This document shows, piece by piece, positions 25,909-34,073 of a DNA stretch of 64,000 nt. The stretch comes from Mycolicibacterium diernhoferi (GTDB lineage Bacteria > Actinomycetota > Actinomycetes > Mycobacteriales > Mycobacteriaceae). The DNA lies in assembly GCF_019456655.1 (NCBI RefSeq), contig NZ_CP080332.1, positions 3,472,001-3,536,000 on the forward strand. The letters are read 5' to 3'. Both the position numbers and the translations under genes were made by a program. Each line of letters opens with the position of its first letter. Within the stretch, counting starts at the first letter, position 1. The notes below the pieces were generated by a model, which worked only from the letters and a program-made list of their open reading frames with translations, ran no database searches and was not told the DNA's origin.

Positions 25909-26600
25909 GTCATCAACCGGCGGTATGCGGCCAGAGCGACGGACGGCAGGTCATCGGCGACCACCCGGCCGTCCTCGAGCACGATCACCCGGTCGACATC
26001 GTCGATCAACTCCAGATCATGGGTGACAACCACCAGCTGGGTGTCCAACGCGGCGAAAGCCGTCCGCAGCATCCGGGCATTGCGCAGATCGAGCAGCGTC
26101 GTCGGTTCGTCGGCCACCACCACCGCCGGCTCGGTGACCAGCACCGTCGCCAGCGCCAGCAGCTGCTTCTGCCCACCGGAGAGCAGATGCGCGGGTTGAT
26201 CGGCGTACTCGGCCAGGCCGAACCGCTCCAACACCTGAGCCACCTTCGCGGCGCGGGCCGCACGGTCCAGCTTCTGCCGGGACAGCGAGAGCTCGACATC
26301 CTCGCCGACGGTCGGCATCAGGATCTGACGGTCCGGATCGGTGAATACGAAACCGACCCGCCGGCGCACCTGCTTGGCCGAGCGCTCGGTGTCCAGGCCG
26401 TGCACGCGTACCGACCCCGTATCGGGGAGCACCAATCCGTTGAACAGCCTTACCAGCGTGGATTTTCCGCTGCCGTTGGCGCCGACGATGCCGACGCGGC
26501 GCTCGGTGATCGTCAACGAGATGTCACGCAGTACGGGTCGGTCTCCGAAGGCGTGCGAGACCCCGTCGACGACGATGGCCGCCGGTGGGTCGTCAGTCAT
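25905..26600 (-). CDS. bioM: Biotin ECF transporter ATPase BioM
   Basis: ATPase of the ECF importer, 231 residues. Walker A VGANGSGKSTL (near 38-48), Q-loop FTDPDRQI, ABC signature LLSGGQKQL, Walker B VVVADEPTTLLD and H-loop VTHD are all present. A single ATPase is normal for the BioMNY type. It overlaps bioY by eight bases upstream and bioN by four downstream, so the three genes form one tightly coupled operon. Confidence 0.9.
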   Translation of the reverse strand: MTDDPPAAIVVDGVSHAFGDRPVLRDISLTITERRVGIVGANGSGKSTLVRLFNGLVLPDTGSVRVHGLDTERSAKQVRRRVGFVFTDPDRQILMPTVGEDVELSLSRQKLDRAARAAKVAQVLERFGLAEYADQPAHLLSGGQKQLLALATVLVTEPAVVVADEPTTLLDLRNARMLRTAFAALDTQLVVVTHDLELIDDVDRVIVLEDGRVVADDLPSVALAAYRRLMT

Positions 26601-27201
26601 GGGTTCGGGCAGTCCGCCACGGCGTGATGAGGCCCGGTCGGGCCCGGTGTACCTGGGCGGCGACGAAACCGCACAGTACCGCCTTGGCGATATCGCCGGG
26701 GATGTAGATGCCGTTGGTGGACAACGCGGCCCACCAGGACAGGTCGGTGCGCAGCATCAGGCCGGCGGTGCCGAACAAGTAGATGACGACCATCCCGCCG
26801 ACGATGTTGATGCCGATCCCCCACACCACCCGGTAGCGCGGCATCATCAGCGCGGTCAGCAGTCCGATCACGATGACGGCAGGAAACCAGCCGACGAAGA
26901 AACCGGCGGTCGGTGAGGCCAGCGCCACCAGCCCGGTGCGGCCACCGGCCAGGATCGGCAATCCGGCGATGGCCAGGGTCGCGAACAGAGCTATCGCCAA
27001 CGCACCTTTGCGCGGCCCGAGGATCGACCCGGCCAGCATCACCCCGAGGGTTTGCAGTGTGATCGGCACCCCGCTGGGTCCGATGGTCAGGGTGCCGGGC
27101 AGCCCGAGCGCGGCCAGCAGGCCGGCGAACACCGCCGCCTGGGTCAGGTCGCGGGACTCGATGCGACCGAACCGGCGGGACTTGGAGGTCTGAGCACTCA
27201 C
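26593..27201 (-). CDS. bioY: Biotin transporter substrate-binding protein BioY
   Basis: S component that binds biotin in the membrane, 202 residues with six hydrophobic helices. BioY signatures are visible: GTLTIGPSGVPITLQTLGVML, LAGSILGPRKGALAI and the C-terminal GIYIPGDIAKAVLCGFVA, with the helix-capping PGD. It starts with GTG at 27201 and heads the bioYMN operon. Mycobacteria can make biotin, so this is an uptake route for external biotin. Confidence 0.92.
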   Translation of the reverse strand: MSAQTSKSRRFGRIESRDLTQAAVFAGLLAALGLPGTLTIGPSGVPITLQTLGVMLAGSILGPRKGALAIALFATLAIAGLPILAGGRTGLVALASPTAGFFVGWFPAVIVIGLLTALMMPRYRVVWGIGINIVGGMVVIYLFGTAGLMLRTDLSWWAALSTNGIYIPGDIAKAVLCGFVAAQVHRARPGLITPWRTARTHD

Positions 27202-27261
27202 CCGGGAATTATGGTCGACGCCGCGACGTGACGCGGACCTCCCCCGTCTGAGCCGCCCGGA

Positions 27262-28242
27262 TCAGGCCGCCTTTCTCGTGGCGCGGACCAGCGCGCAGGC
27301 CCGCTCGAAGCTCTGCCATTCCGCCGAACTCGGCCGCTCACCGCTGTCTCGCACTGCTTCCGGGCCGACCTCTGGACGTGGCAGCCCCTCGGCCGCGATC
27401 AGAGCGGCGAGGCTTTGGATTCGGCCGGCTGGACTGTCCTCACAGCTCTGGAGAACCCGCTTCTTCAACCAGGATCGGGCTTCATCGATACCCGAGAGGA
27501 GGTCGAGAGCCGGCGCAGTGACGTGGGAGCCACAGCGACGAAGCTGCTCCTCGTAGCGGTCCTCCCAGAATTCGATCCGCCATCCCGGCCACAGGCGCGG
27601 AAGCCACCGCAAGAGACCCGGAACCGGGCTGGTCACCCATATTCCCAGGGTCTTCTCCGGCACATCGACGTGGACGCCGCTCTCGGGCACGATCCCCAGC
27701 CGCAGCGAACGCTGTCCGTCGGTGGGCAACATGTCGAGCAGTCGCGGACCGTGCCAGGCGGCGCTGCTGCCCCACCACAATGGCCACGCCCGAAGCTGTC
27801 CACCTTGGGCGACCGTGACGAGATGATGGAGCCGATCCGGGTCCGTGGCGAGTTTCAATTCCGGTTCAGAAGCACTGTCGCGCAACAGCAGTGGAGCACC
27901 GACATAGGCGGCGATCTCGGCCGTCGCACCGTACGCCCAGGCGATCGAGTAATCCGGCCAGACGGCCTTGAGCACCTCGAACATGGCCCGTCGTTCGTTC
28001 ATCGTCGTCATGATCTCCTCGCCGAAGAACAGCAGTCGACGCTCGACGAGGTCGAGCAGCAGACCGCCGTCGGACCAGAGCTCGCAGGTCCAGAAGTCGC
28101 TGGTGTTCCGCGCCAGGATGTAGCGCGTGGCCATCGCCGGCCCCGCCAGCACGGCGTCGAGCATCCGGCATCCCGCCCAGTGCGAGTACCGCAACTGCCA
28201 GCCGTCGTGATTCACCAACACGATGTTGGCCCGATTTCCCAT
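27262..28242 (-). CDS. Hypothetical protein, 326 residues
   Basis: I do not recognise this protein. It starts MGNRANIVLVNHDGWQLRYS from ATG 28242 behind a G-rich ribosome-binding site. It is soluble and rich in Trp, with a first half that reads like a nucleotide-hydrolase or immunity-like fold (FWTCELWSDGGLLLDLVERR) and a helical, charged C terminus. No signal or membrane helix is present. It lies alone downstream of a frameshifted remnant and 60 bases upstream of bioY on the same strand. The length and good codon use argue that it is a functional gene. Confidence 0.7.
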   Translation of the reverse strand: MGNRANIVLVNHDGWQLRYSHWAGCRMLDAVLAGPAMATRYILARNTSDFWTCELWSDGGLLLDLVERRLLFFGEEIMTTMNERRAMFEVLKAVWPDYSIAWAYGATAEIAAYVGAPLLLRDSASEPELKLATDPDRLHHLVTVAQGGQLRAWPLWWGSSAAWHGPRLLDMLPTDGQRSLRLGIVPESGVHVDVPEKTLGIWVTSPVPGLLRWLPRLWPGWRIEFWEDRYEEQLRRCGSHVTAPALDLLSGIDEARSWLKKRVLQSCEDSPAGRIQSLAALIAAEGLPRPEVGPEAVRDSGERPSSAEWQSFERACALVRATRKAA

Positions 28243-28349
28243 GGTGCCCCCTACCGGATAGGCGCCGCCGAAGTGGCGGTGCTCTGTTGTCCGGCAGTAT
28301 TCGCCTGCCCTCCGACATCGCCGAAGCCTCGCCACACTCGGCTCGGCCG

Positions 28350-28620
28350 CTAGCCGGGGATGAAGTGCTCCAGGACATCGGAGTTCACCGTCCCGTTGGT
28401 CGTCTCCGGACGGTCCTTGAACCCGTCGAAGTAGGCCCGTAGGAACTCGTTCTTGATGTCACCTCGCGGGTGGAAGTGAAGGATCTCGGTCCCAGACCAA
28501 GCGCGTGCCCCCGAAGAGGTAGACCCTCTCGGTCCCGCCTACCAGCCAGCAGGCGTCCGGCGGTGAGGTCAGCGGGACACCGAGATGGGGGCGAACACTG
28601 AGGACACCGGCTACTACGGG
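28350..28620 (-). pseudogene. Frameshifted gene remnant
   Basis: Two adjoining frames read like one protein broken by a shift near 28480-28490. The upstream part gives VPLTSPPDACWLVGGTERVY and LFGGTRLVW. The downstream part gives TEILHFHPRGDIKNEF, LRAYFDGFKDRPETTNGTV and ends SDVLEHFIPG at the TAG 28350-28352. No start codon with a ribosome-binding site is clear. I cannot name the family. It may be the decayed end of a gene or an assembly error. It lies directly upstream of the isochorismatase, on the other strand. Confidence 0.5.
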
Positions 28621-28676
28621 TGACAACATCGATGGCACAGATGCCAGGATCGCCCAGCACGAATCGAGGAACTCCG

Positions 28677-29333
28677 ATGGACTGGAACCGAAGTCACACC
28701 GCCGTGGTGTTCATCGATCCGCAGAACGATGTCCTGAGCCCTACCGGCATCAACTGGGCGGCGACCGGAGACAGCGTCACCGAGAACGGCACCGTCGAGC
28801 ACATGCTCGCCATTTTCGAAGCTGCACAGGCCAATTCCTTCGGGATGTTCATCTCCCCGCACTACTTCTATCCCACTGATCACCGCTGGCTCTTCAACGG
28901 GGCGCTGGAGGCCGATGAATTGCGCACCGGCACCTTCGACCGACCGGGCGCACTGAACCTCGACGGACTCACCGGATCGGGTGCCGACTGGCTCGAAGAG
29001 TTCAAGCCGTATATCGACCACCCCGACACGGTCGTCGTGAGCCCACACAAGGTATTCGGGTCGCAGACCAACGACTTGGTTCTGCAATTGCGTAAACGCC
29101 GGATCAACAAGGTCCTGCTGGGTGGGATGCTCGCGAACATGTGCGTCGAATCGCACCTGCGCGACCTTCTCGAACAGGGTTTCGAGGTCTACGTCGTCCG
29201 CGATGCCATCGCCGGTCCCCGGCACCCCGAGTGGGGCGACGGTTACGCCGCCGCGCTCATCAACTACGCCTACCTCGCCCACGGGGTGATCTCGACCGCA
29301 GATGTCGTAGCCGCGATGAACTCGACGACCTAG
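28677..29333 (+). CDS. Isochorismatase-family cysteine hydrolase
   Basis: Soluble hydrolase of 218 residues from the isochorismatase/nicotinamidase superfamily. The catalytic triad is visible: Asp in AVVFIDPQNDVL, Lys in VVVSPHKVFGSQ, and Cys in LLGGMLANMCVESHLRDLLE, preceded by the cis-peptide-like GGM. Members hydrolyse amides or vinyl ethers; the substrate is unknown. ATG 28677 follows CGAGGA. An upstream in-frame GTG at 28620 would lack a good site. It precedes the metal regulator by 80 bases and is probably separate from it. Confidence 0.88.
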   Translation: MDWNRSHTAVVFIDPQNDVLSPTGINWAATGDSVTENGTVEHMLAIFEAAQANSFGMFISPHYFYPTDHRWLFNGALEADELRTGTFDRPGALNLDGLTGSGADWLEEFKPYIDHPDTVVVSPHKVFGSQTNDLVLQLRKRRINKVLLGGMLANMCVESHLRDLLEQGFEVYVVRDAIAGPRHPEWGDGYAAALINYAYLAHGVISTADVVAAMNSTT

Positions 29334-29385
29334 CCACCGCGGGCACGGGGTCGGTCAGCACCTTCTGCATACAGCCTTTTCTGAA

Positions 29386-29401
29386 TACATGTTTGGATGT
29401 A
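29386..29401. promoter_or_regulatory. Candidate operator of the CmtR-like regulator
   Basis: TACAT (29386-29390) and ATGTA (29397-29401) form an inverted repeat with a six-base gap, just upstream of the regulator's ATG (29413). ArsR/SmtB proteins of the CmtR group bind short AT-rich repeats in this position. Confidence 0.6.
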
Positions 29402-29412
29402 CCCTTATCCGG

Positions 29413-29751
29413 ATGCGGACAGTTGCCCACACCGACGCGCTGGCCCGCTTCGGTCACGCCCTGTCAGATGCCACGAGGACCCGCATCCTGGTCAGCCTCA
29501 ACACCGCTGCGAGCTATCCCGCCGACCTTGCCGACACGATCGGCGTTTCCCGGCAGGTGCTTTCCAACCACCTTGCGTGCCTGCGCGGCTGTGGCCTGGT
29601 CGTGGCGGTGCCGGAAGGTCGCCGCACGCGGTACGAGTTGGCCGACGCCCGCATCGGTCACGCCCTGGATGACCTGATGGGCTTGGTCCTCGCCGTCGAC
29701 CCCGACTGCCAGTGCGTCGGACCCGACGGCAGGGTCTGTGGGTGCGACTGA
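29413..29751 (+). CDS. ArsR/SmtB metal-sensing repressor, CmtR-like
   Basis: A 112-residue winged-helix repressor. The HTH reads DTIGVSRQVLSNHLACLRGCG, and the Cys residues in the recognition helix (HLACLRGC) plus the C-terminal run DCQCVGPDGRVCGCD match the metal-thiolate design of CmtR (Cd/Pb sensor). Its TGA overlaps the ATG of the exporter gene (29749-29751), so it should sense and control the metal that the exporter removes. The specific metal is inferred. Confidence 0.85.
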   Translation: MRTVAHTDALARFGHALSDATRTRILVSLNTAASYPADLADTIGVSRQVLSNHLACLRGCGLVVAVPEGRRTRYELADARIGHALDDLMGLVLAVDPDCQCVGPDGRVCGCD

Positions 29752-30437
29752 TGGCGTCCACTGCACAGAACCCGTCATTGACCGATGCGCGGCGGGCGTT
29801 ACTGGCCCGCCGCATCCGGTTGTTCGTCGCCGCCACCATTTCCTACAACGCCATCGAGGCCGTCGTGGCGATCGGTGAAGGTGCCCGGGTGTCCTCCACC
29901 GCGCTCGTCGGGTTCGGTCTCGATTCAGTGATCGAGGTGTCCTCGGCGGCGGCGGTTGCGTGGCAGTTCGCCGGGCGGGACCCCGAAGCGCGCGAGAAGA
30001 TCGCGCTGCGCATCATCGCGTTCTCGTTCTTCGGGCTGGCCACTTACGTCACCGTGGACGCGGTTCGCGCCTTGGTCGGAGCCGGGGAAGCCGAACACTC
30101 GACCCTTGGCATCCTCCTGGCGGCGCTCAGCCTGGCTGTCATGCCGGTGCTGTCCTACGCGCAGCGCCGGGCCGGGCGCGAACTCGGATCGCTTTCCGCC
30201 GTAGCCGATTCCAAGCAGACGCTGCTGTGCACCTACCTCTCGGCGGTACTGCTCGTCGGGCTGGCCCTCAACAGCCTGTTCGGTTGGTCGTGGGCTGACC
30301 CCATCGCAGGCCTCGTCATCGCGGCCATCGCGGTCCGCGAGGGAATCAACGCCTGGAGGGGTGAGACCTGCTGCCCGGCACCGACAGCCGTCGCGTCAGA
30401 GCCGGCCCGGGCCGGCTGCGGCTGCGGCGACGACTAG
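29751..30437 (+). CDS. CDF-like metal cation exporter
   Basis: A 228-residue membrane protein resembling a cation diffusion facilitator without the usual cytoplasmic domain. It shows six hydrophobic segments. The metal site on helix 2 is visible as VGFGLDSVIEVSSAAAV (Asp/Glu), and a second in LSAVADSKQTLLCTYLS on helix 5. The C terminus is short and Cys-rich (CCPAP, GCGCGDD), a likely metal relay. Cotranscribed with the CmtR-like sensor; start ATG overlaps its stop. Cadmium, lead or zinc are plausible substrates. Confidence 0.82.
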   Translation: MASTAQNPSLTDARRALLARRIRLFVAATISYNAIEAVVAIGEGARVSSTALVGFGLDSVIEVSSAAAVAWQFAGRDPEAREKIALRIIAFSFFGLATYVTVDAVRALVGAGEAEHSTLGILLAALSLAVMPVLSYAQRRAGRELGSLSAVADSKQTLLCTYLSAVLLVGLALNSLFGWSWADPIAGLVIAAIAVREGINAWRGETCCPAPTAVASEPARAGCGCGDD

Positions 30438-30590
30438 GCCGCCGGCCAGGTGGTGCGAGTCATCAGCGCACGCGCGTGCGAGATCGGCTTCGACAGACAG
30501 TGTCGGACACCATGTCCAGCGGAAACGACTTCGGAGCCGAACCCTCTCGACCTACATGGGCGGCGACCGCTTGCGCGTGGGCATCCGACC

Positions 30591-30609
30591 TATGCCGACG
30601 ATCGGCATA
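30591..30609. promoter_or_regulatory. 19-base perfect palindrome upstream of the SDR gene
   Basis: TATGCCGA-CGA-TCGGCATA is a perfect inverted repeat located 90 bases before the SDR start codon (30699). It has the size of a TetR operator and a TetR gene lies at the end of the same gene group (32164), so it is a reasonable operator candidate. Confidence 0.6.
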
Positions 30610-30698
30610 CCGAATTCACCCCGGCGCGTCCGGCTCTCATGTAACGCTGAGCGAGATGCGGTGCCAAGACGCACCAGGACGACAACAGGACGGACACC

Positions 30699-31472
30699 GT
30701 GGACCAAGGACCAGGACGGCTTCCCGGAAAATCCGCGGTGATCACCGGGGCCGCGTTCGGCATAGGTCGGGCGACCGCTGTGTCATTCGCGCGCGAGGGC
30801 GCGCGGATGGTCGTGACCGACATCCAGGGCGAGGCTCTGCTGGCATTCGCCGATGAACTGCGTGAGACCGGGGCGGAGGTCGAGACGGTCATCGGCGACG
30901 TCTCGGTCGAGGACGATGCGCGCCGGATGATCGCGGCGGCAACCGCGCGCTTCGGCCGCCTCGATGTCCTGGTCGCCAACGCCGGCATCATCCCACTCGG
31001 CGATGTGCAGGAGATGACGACCGCCGACTGGGACGGCGTGATGGCCATCGACGGGCGTGGCATGTTCCTCACATGCAAGTTCGGGATCGAGGCGATGCTG
31101 CCGACCGGTGGCGGCGCCATCGTCTGTTTGACCTCGATCTCCGGGGTGGCCGGGCAGAAGCGGCAGGCGGCTTACGGGCCCGCCAAGTTCGTCGCCACCG
31201 GGTTGGCCAAGCACCTCGCTGTCGAGTGGGCCGACCGGGGCATCAGAGTCAACGCCGTTGCCCCCGGAACGATCAGCACCGAGCGGGTCAACCAGATGCG
31301 CGAGGAACCCGGTGGCCCGGAATACCTGGCCACGGTCGAGGCCATGCACCCGATGGGCCGCATCGGTGAGCCGGCCGAAGTCGCCAGTGCCATCCTCTTC
31401 CTCGCCTCCGACGACGCCTCCTTCATCACCGGTGCCGTCCTGCCCGTCGACGGCGGTTACCTGGCGCAGTAG
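30699..31472 (+). CDS. Short-chain dehydrogenase/reductase
   Basis: NAD(P)-dependent oxidoreductase of 257 residues in the classical SDR family. The cofactor motif TGAAFGIG lies at 16-23, the structural NAG motif in VANAGIIP, the catalytic Ser in LTSISGVAG, and Tyr-x-x-x-Lys in AAYGPAKF. The acidic residue at the end of beta-2 (VTDIQ) favours NAD over NADP. It ends with GAVLPVDGGYLAQ as usual. It starts with GTG 30699 and is first in a group with an unknown protein and a TetR gene. The substrate is unknown. Confidence 0.92.
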   Translation: MDQGPGRLPGKSAVITGAAFGIGRATAVSFAREGARMVVTDIQGEALLAFADELRETGAEVETVIGDVSVEDDARRMIAAATARFGRLDVLVANAGIIPLGDVQEMTTADWDGVMAIDGRGMFLTCKFGIEAMLPTGGGAIVCLTSISGVAGQKRQAAYGPAKFVATGLAKHLAVEWADRGIRVNAVAPGTISTERVNQMREEPGGPEYLATVEAMHPMGRIGEPAEVASAILFLASDDASFITGAVLPVDGGYLAQ

Positions 31473-31572
31473 CGGCGCGCCACCCGGTTGACTTCCCGAC
31501 CATAAATAGACATGGTGTTAGCCCGCACATGCGTCCCGGTTCGCCTACCCGGCAGGCGATTTCGCCGATCTC

Positions 31573-32127
31573 GTGCTACCGGCCGGATTCCACCGCGGCG
31601 TGGCCGACTGGAAGGCCTACTTCTCCTTGGTGCAGTCGGCCCGCGCCGGCGACGACGTCGAACCGCTACGCATGGCGCTGTGGAAGGCGCACAAGACCTG
31701 CTTGGACCTCGTCGTCACGCACCTGTATCACATTGACGCCGAGCCGTACTCGGACACCGAGCTGCGGTTCCTACGGGGCTGGTGCCGGATGGTCGACTAC
31801 CTGTGGGTAGCGGCCTGGCCCACCGATTTCGACTTCATGTGCGAGCAAGGCCTGGACGTGCTCCCGGAGCGACTCTTGGTCGGGCCCGCAGACTTCTCGA
31901 CGGGATCGGACCTGCCCCCGGAGATGAGAAGGACACTGCGGGGCATCATCGAACTTGGCGAAAGCCCCTCCTGGCGTTACCAATTCAACCTCACACTGTG
32001 GAAGCGGGTGATGCGGACACGGTCGGCCCGCGAGGACGTCGTGAACCTGCTCGCCGCGGTGTTCGACCCGCAGCGCACCAGCCGCCTCAAGGTCGTCGAA
32101 CTCCTCGTCCATCTGCTGCGGCCTTGA
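31573..32127 (+). CDS. Hypothetical protein, 184 residues
   Basis: Not recognised. A soluble, mainly helical protein rich in Trp, Tyr and Leu (GVADWKAYFSLVQSAR, WCRMVDYLWVAAWPTDFDFM). A start at GTG 31573 is assumed. The frame is open for 50 bases more upstream, back to TAG 31519-31521, with no better start there. It lies between the SDR and a TetR gene on the same strand, 37 bases before the latter, so it may be part of that operon. No motif suggests a reaction. Confidence 0.55.
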   Translation: MLPAGFHRGVADWKAYFSLVQSARAGDDVEPLRMALWKAHKTCLDLVVTHLYHIDAEPYSDTELRFLRGWCRMVDYLWVAAWPTDFDFMCEQGLDVLPERLLVGPADFSTGSDLPPEMRRTLRGIIELGESPSWRYQFNLTLWKRVMRTRSAREDVVNLLAAVFDPQRTSRLKVVELLVHLLRP

Positions 32128-32163
32128 TCGGCGCCACGGCCGGGGAGTGAGGGGAATACGAGC

Positions 32164-32796
32164 ATGGGGTCGACCCGAAGGCCTCCTGGCCGGCCACTTG
32201 GTTCCCACATCGACGCCCGGCAGCGCCGCGAGGACCTGCTCGACGCGGCCGAACGGAGCCTGCGGTCGCGCGGGCCCGAACTGTCGCTGGTCGACGTGGC
32301 CCGGGAATCCGGCCTGACCCGATCGGCGCTGTACGCGGCGTTTCCGGACAAGGACGCGCTGGTGACGGCGCTGGCACAGCGTCAGGCCCAGCGCATCGTC
32401 GCGGAGGTGTCCGGCATCGCGGCCTCCGCGGCCGGTCCCCGAGAACAGACGCGTGCCGCGGTCGACTGTTTCTGCGCCTGGGTGGAGGCCGAGCCGGCGA
32501 TATCGGCCACCCTGAGCGCCAGTCTGAGTTCGGCGGCGGCGTTCGACGAACTCGCCGGCCGGCTCGAAGGAATCCTCGCCGCGGCCTTCGATCAGCTCGA
32601 CGGCGACCGCAGAGCCGCCGGCCCCTGGGCACGCGCTCTCCTCGGGGCGGTGTCCGCGTCGGTGTTCTGGTGGCAGCGCGACCGGACGGTCGAGCGCGAC
32701 GAACTCGTCGAGCACCTCACCACACTGATCTGGTCGGGATTCGTGGGCGCCGGTGGTGAGCGCCTGCGGACGCTCGGGGCACCGGCCCCGGACTGA
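32164..32796 (+). CDS. TetR family transcriptional regulator
   Basis: A 210-residue TetR-type repressor. After a basic N-terminal arm (RRPPGRPLGSHIDARQRRED) comes the helix-turn-helix LVDVARESGLTRSALYAAFP, then a helical effector domain ending near residue 205. Its likely targets are the two genes upstream (SDR and unknown protein), with a perfect palindrome at 30591-30609 as the candidate site. The ligand is unknown. Confidence 0.85.
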   Translation: MGSTRRPPGRPLGSHIDARQRREDLLDAAERSLRSRGPELSLVDVARESGLTRSALYAAFPDKDALVTALAQRQAQRIVAEVSGIAASAAGPREQTRAAVDCFCAWVEAEPAISATLSASLSSAAAFDELAGRLEGILAAAFDQLDGDRRAAGPWARALLGAVSASVFWWQRDRTVERDELVEHLTTLIWSGFVGAGGERLRTLGAPAPD

Positions 32797-32797
32797 G

Positions 32798-33055
32798 CTA
32801 TTCCGCGTCGCGGAAGAAAGGCTCCACCGTGCCGCTGAGCTTGACGACCATCGGGTTTCCGCGGCGGTCCCTGGCGGTGGGGACCTCCACCCGCACCCAG
32901 CCCTCGGCGACGTTGTATTCGTGCACGTTGGTCTTCTCGGAGCCGTTGAAGCGGATACCCACGCCGCGCAGGAGCGCCTCTTCGTTGTATCCGGCGCTAC
33001 GCGGATCGATGGAGAGGTGGTTCGGGGGAACGTCGGTGTTCTGATCCTGGGACAT
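32798..33055 (-). CDS. DUF3297 family protein
   Basis: A complete 85-residue member of the DUF3297 family: DVPPNHLSIDPRSAGYNEEA, then GVGIRFNGSEKTNVHEYNVA, and VRVEVPTARDRRGNPMVVKL. The family is widespread, single-domain and of unknown function. It is probably cytoplasmic. It is convergent with the TetR gene, with only one base between the two stops, and on the same strand as the arsenic repressor behind it. Confidence 0.85.
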   Translation of the reverse strand: MSQDQNTDVPPNHLSIDPRSAGYNEEALLRGVGIRFNGSEKTNVHEYNVAEGWVRVEVPTARDRRGNPMVVKLSGTVEPFFRDAE

Positions 33056-33165
33056 GATCGCTTCCGTTGAAGGCTGTGCATTGCTCGGCTTTGTTCAGAA
33101 TTTACGCGACCGCGTGGTCGCGGGTTCCGCGTAGGTCATGGCGCCCGCGCTTGAACTGGCTGCGG

Positions 33166-33522
33166 CTAAGTGCAGCAGCTTGGGTCGAGCACGCGGCACA
33201 GGGCAGTGAGCGCGTCCCGACGCGCGGTGTGCTGCACGCTCATCCCCCGGCGCTCGGATGCGACGAATCCCGCGGTGCGGAGCTGGCCGAGGTGATGGCT
33301 GACCGTGGACTCCGACAGTCCCACAGCCGCGGCCAACGATCCCGTGGTGCACGTTTCGTCGGCGGTGAACAGCAAGGACATCAGCTTGACCCGGACCGGG
33401 TCGGCCAGCGCTTTCAGCCGCATCGCCACGTCCAGCGCCGCCGCATCGTCGGCGGGTCCGGCGGCGACCGGCGCGCAGCAGACCGGCTGCGACATGTCGA
33501 TGGTGGGCAGCGTCTTGGGCAC
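33166..33522 (-). CDS. arsR: ArsR-type arsenic repressor
   Basis: A 118-residue ArsR/SmtB winged-helix repressor. The HTH is AAAVGLSESTVSHHLGQLRT. Candidate As(III)-binding Cys residues are the N-terminal CCAP, the TC in DETCTTG and the C-terminal CRVLDPSCCT, the pattern of actinobacterial ArsR. GTG 33522 is preferred because GGGGC lies just upstream; the open frame reaches 33588, but that part overlaps the operator. It is divergent from the arsI-acr3-arsC operon across a TTGAC/GTCAA palindrome. Confidence 0.88.
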   Translation of the reverse strand: MPKTLPTIDMSQPVCCAPVAAGPADDAAALDVAMRLKALADPVRVKLMSLLFTADETCTTGSLAAAVGLSESTVSHHLGQLRTAGFVASERRGMSVQHTARRDALTALCRVLDPSCCT

Positions 33523-33543
33523 GCCCCAATGATGCCCACCTTC

Positions 33544-33557
33544 TTGACATAAGTCAA
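33544..33557. promoter_or_regulatory. ars operator
   Basis: TTGAC-ATAA-GTCAA is a perfect inverted repeat between arsR and arsI. It resembles known ArsR operators, and TTGACA also has the sequence of a -35 box, so repressor and RNA polymerase would compete here. Confidence 0.75.
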
Positions 33558-33620
33558 AAAGGTGGAGTAGACCGGAACCCATCACCAATTCGGCTTATGT
33601 CTCACACCTCGGAGGTGCCC

Positions 33621-34073
33621 ATGTCTCGCGTACAGCTGGCGCTCAACGTCGATGATCTCGACTCGTCGATAGCGTTCTACACCACCTTGTTCGGTACCCC
33701 ACCCGCGAAGGTCAAGCCCGGCTACGCCAACTTCGCGGTCGCCGATCCGCCGCTGAAGCTGGTGCTCATCGAGAACCCCGGTAAGGGCGGGTCCGTCAAC
33801 CACCTCGGTGTCGAGGTGGATTCCACCGAGACCGTGCACTCCGAGATCGCGCGCCTGGCCGGTGCGGGCCTGTTCACCGAGGAGGAGATGAACACCACCT
33901 GCTGCTTCGCCACTCAGGACAAGGTGTGGGTGACCGCGCCGGACCGGGAGAAGTGGGAGGTGTACACCAAGCTGGCCGACGCCGACAGCTTCGGTGCGTC
34001 TGCCCCCACCCAGGACCAGGGCGACGCCGCCGAAGCCACGGCGTGCGACTGCGGCCCCAGGGCCGCCGGGTGA
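33621..34073 (+). CDS. arsI: ArsI/CadI-like VOC-family metalloenzyme
   Basis: A 150-residue vicinal-oxygen-chelate protein. ArsI cleaves the carbon-arsenic bond of trivalent organoarsenicals; the mycobacterial homolog CadI is metal-induced. The VOC fold is visible (VQLALNVDDLDSSIAFYTTL, VNHLGVEVDST with the metal His, WEVYTKL with the metal Glu). The vicinal cysteine pair that binds arsenicals is in MNTTCCFATQDK. The C terminus adds an acidic stretch ending CDCGP. ATG 33621 is chosen as the conserved start. Its stop overlaps the acr3 start (GTGA). Which activity it has cannot be decided from sequence. Confidence 0.85.
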   Translation: MSRVQLALNVDDLDSSIAFYTTLFGTPPAKVKPGYANFAVADPPLKLVLIENPGKGGSVNHLGVEVDSTETVHSEIARLAGAGLFTEEEMNTTCCFATQDKVWVTAPDREKWEVYTKLADADSFGASAPTQDQGDAAEATACDCGPRAAG

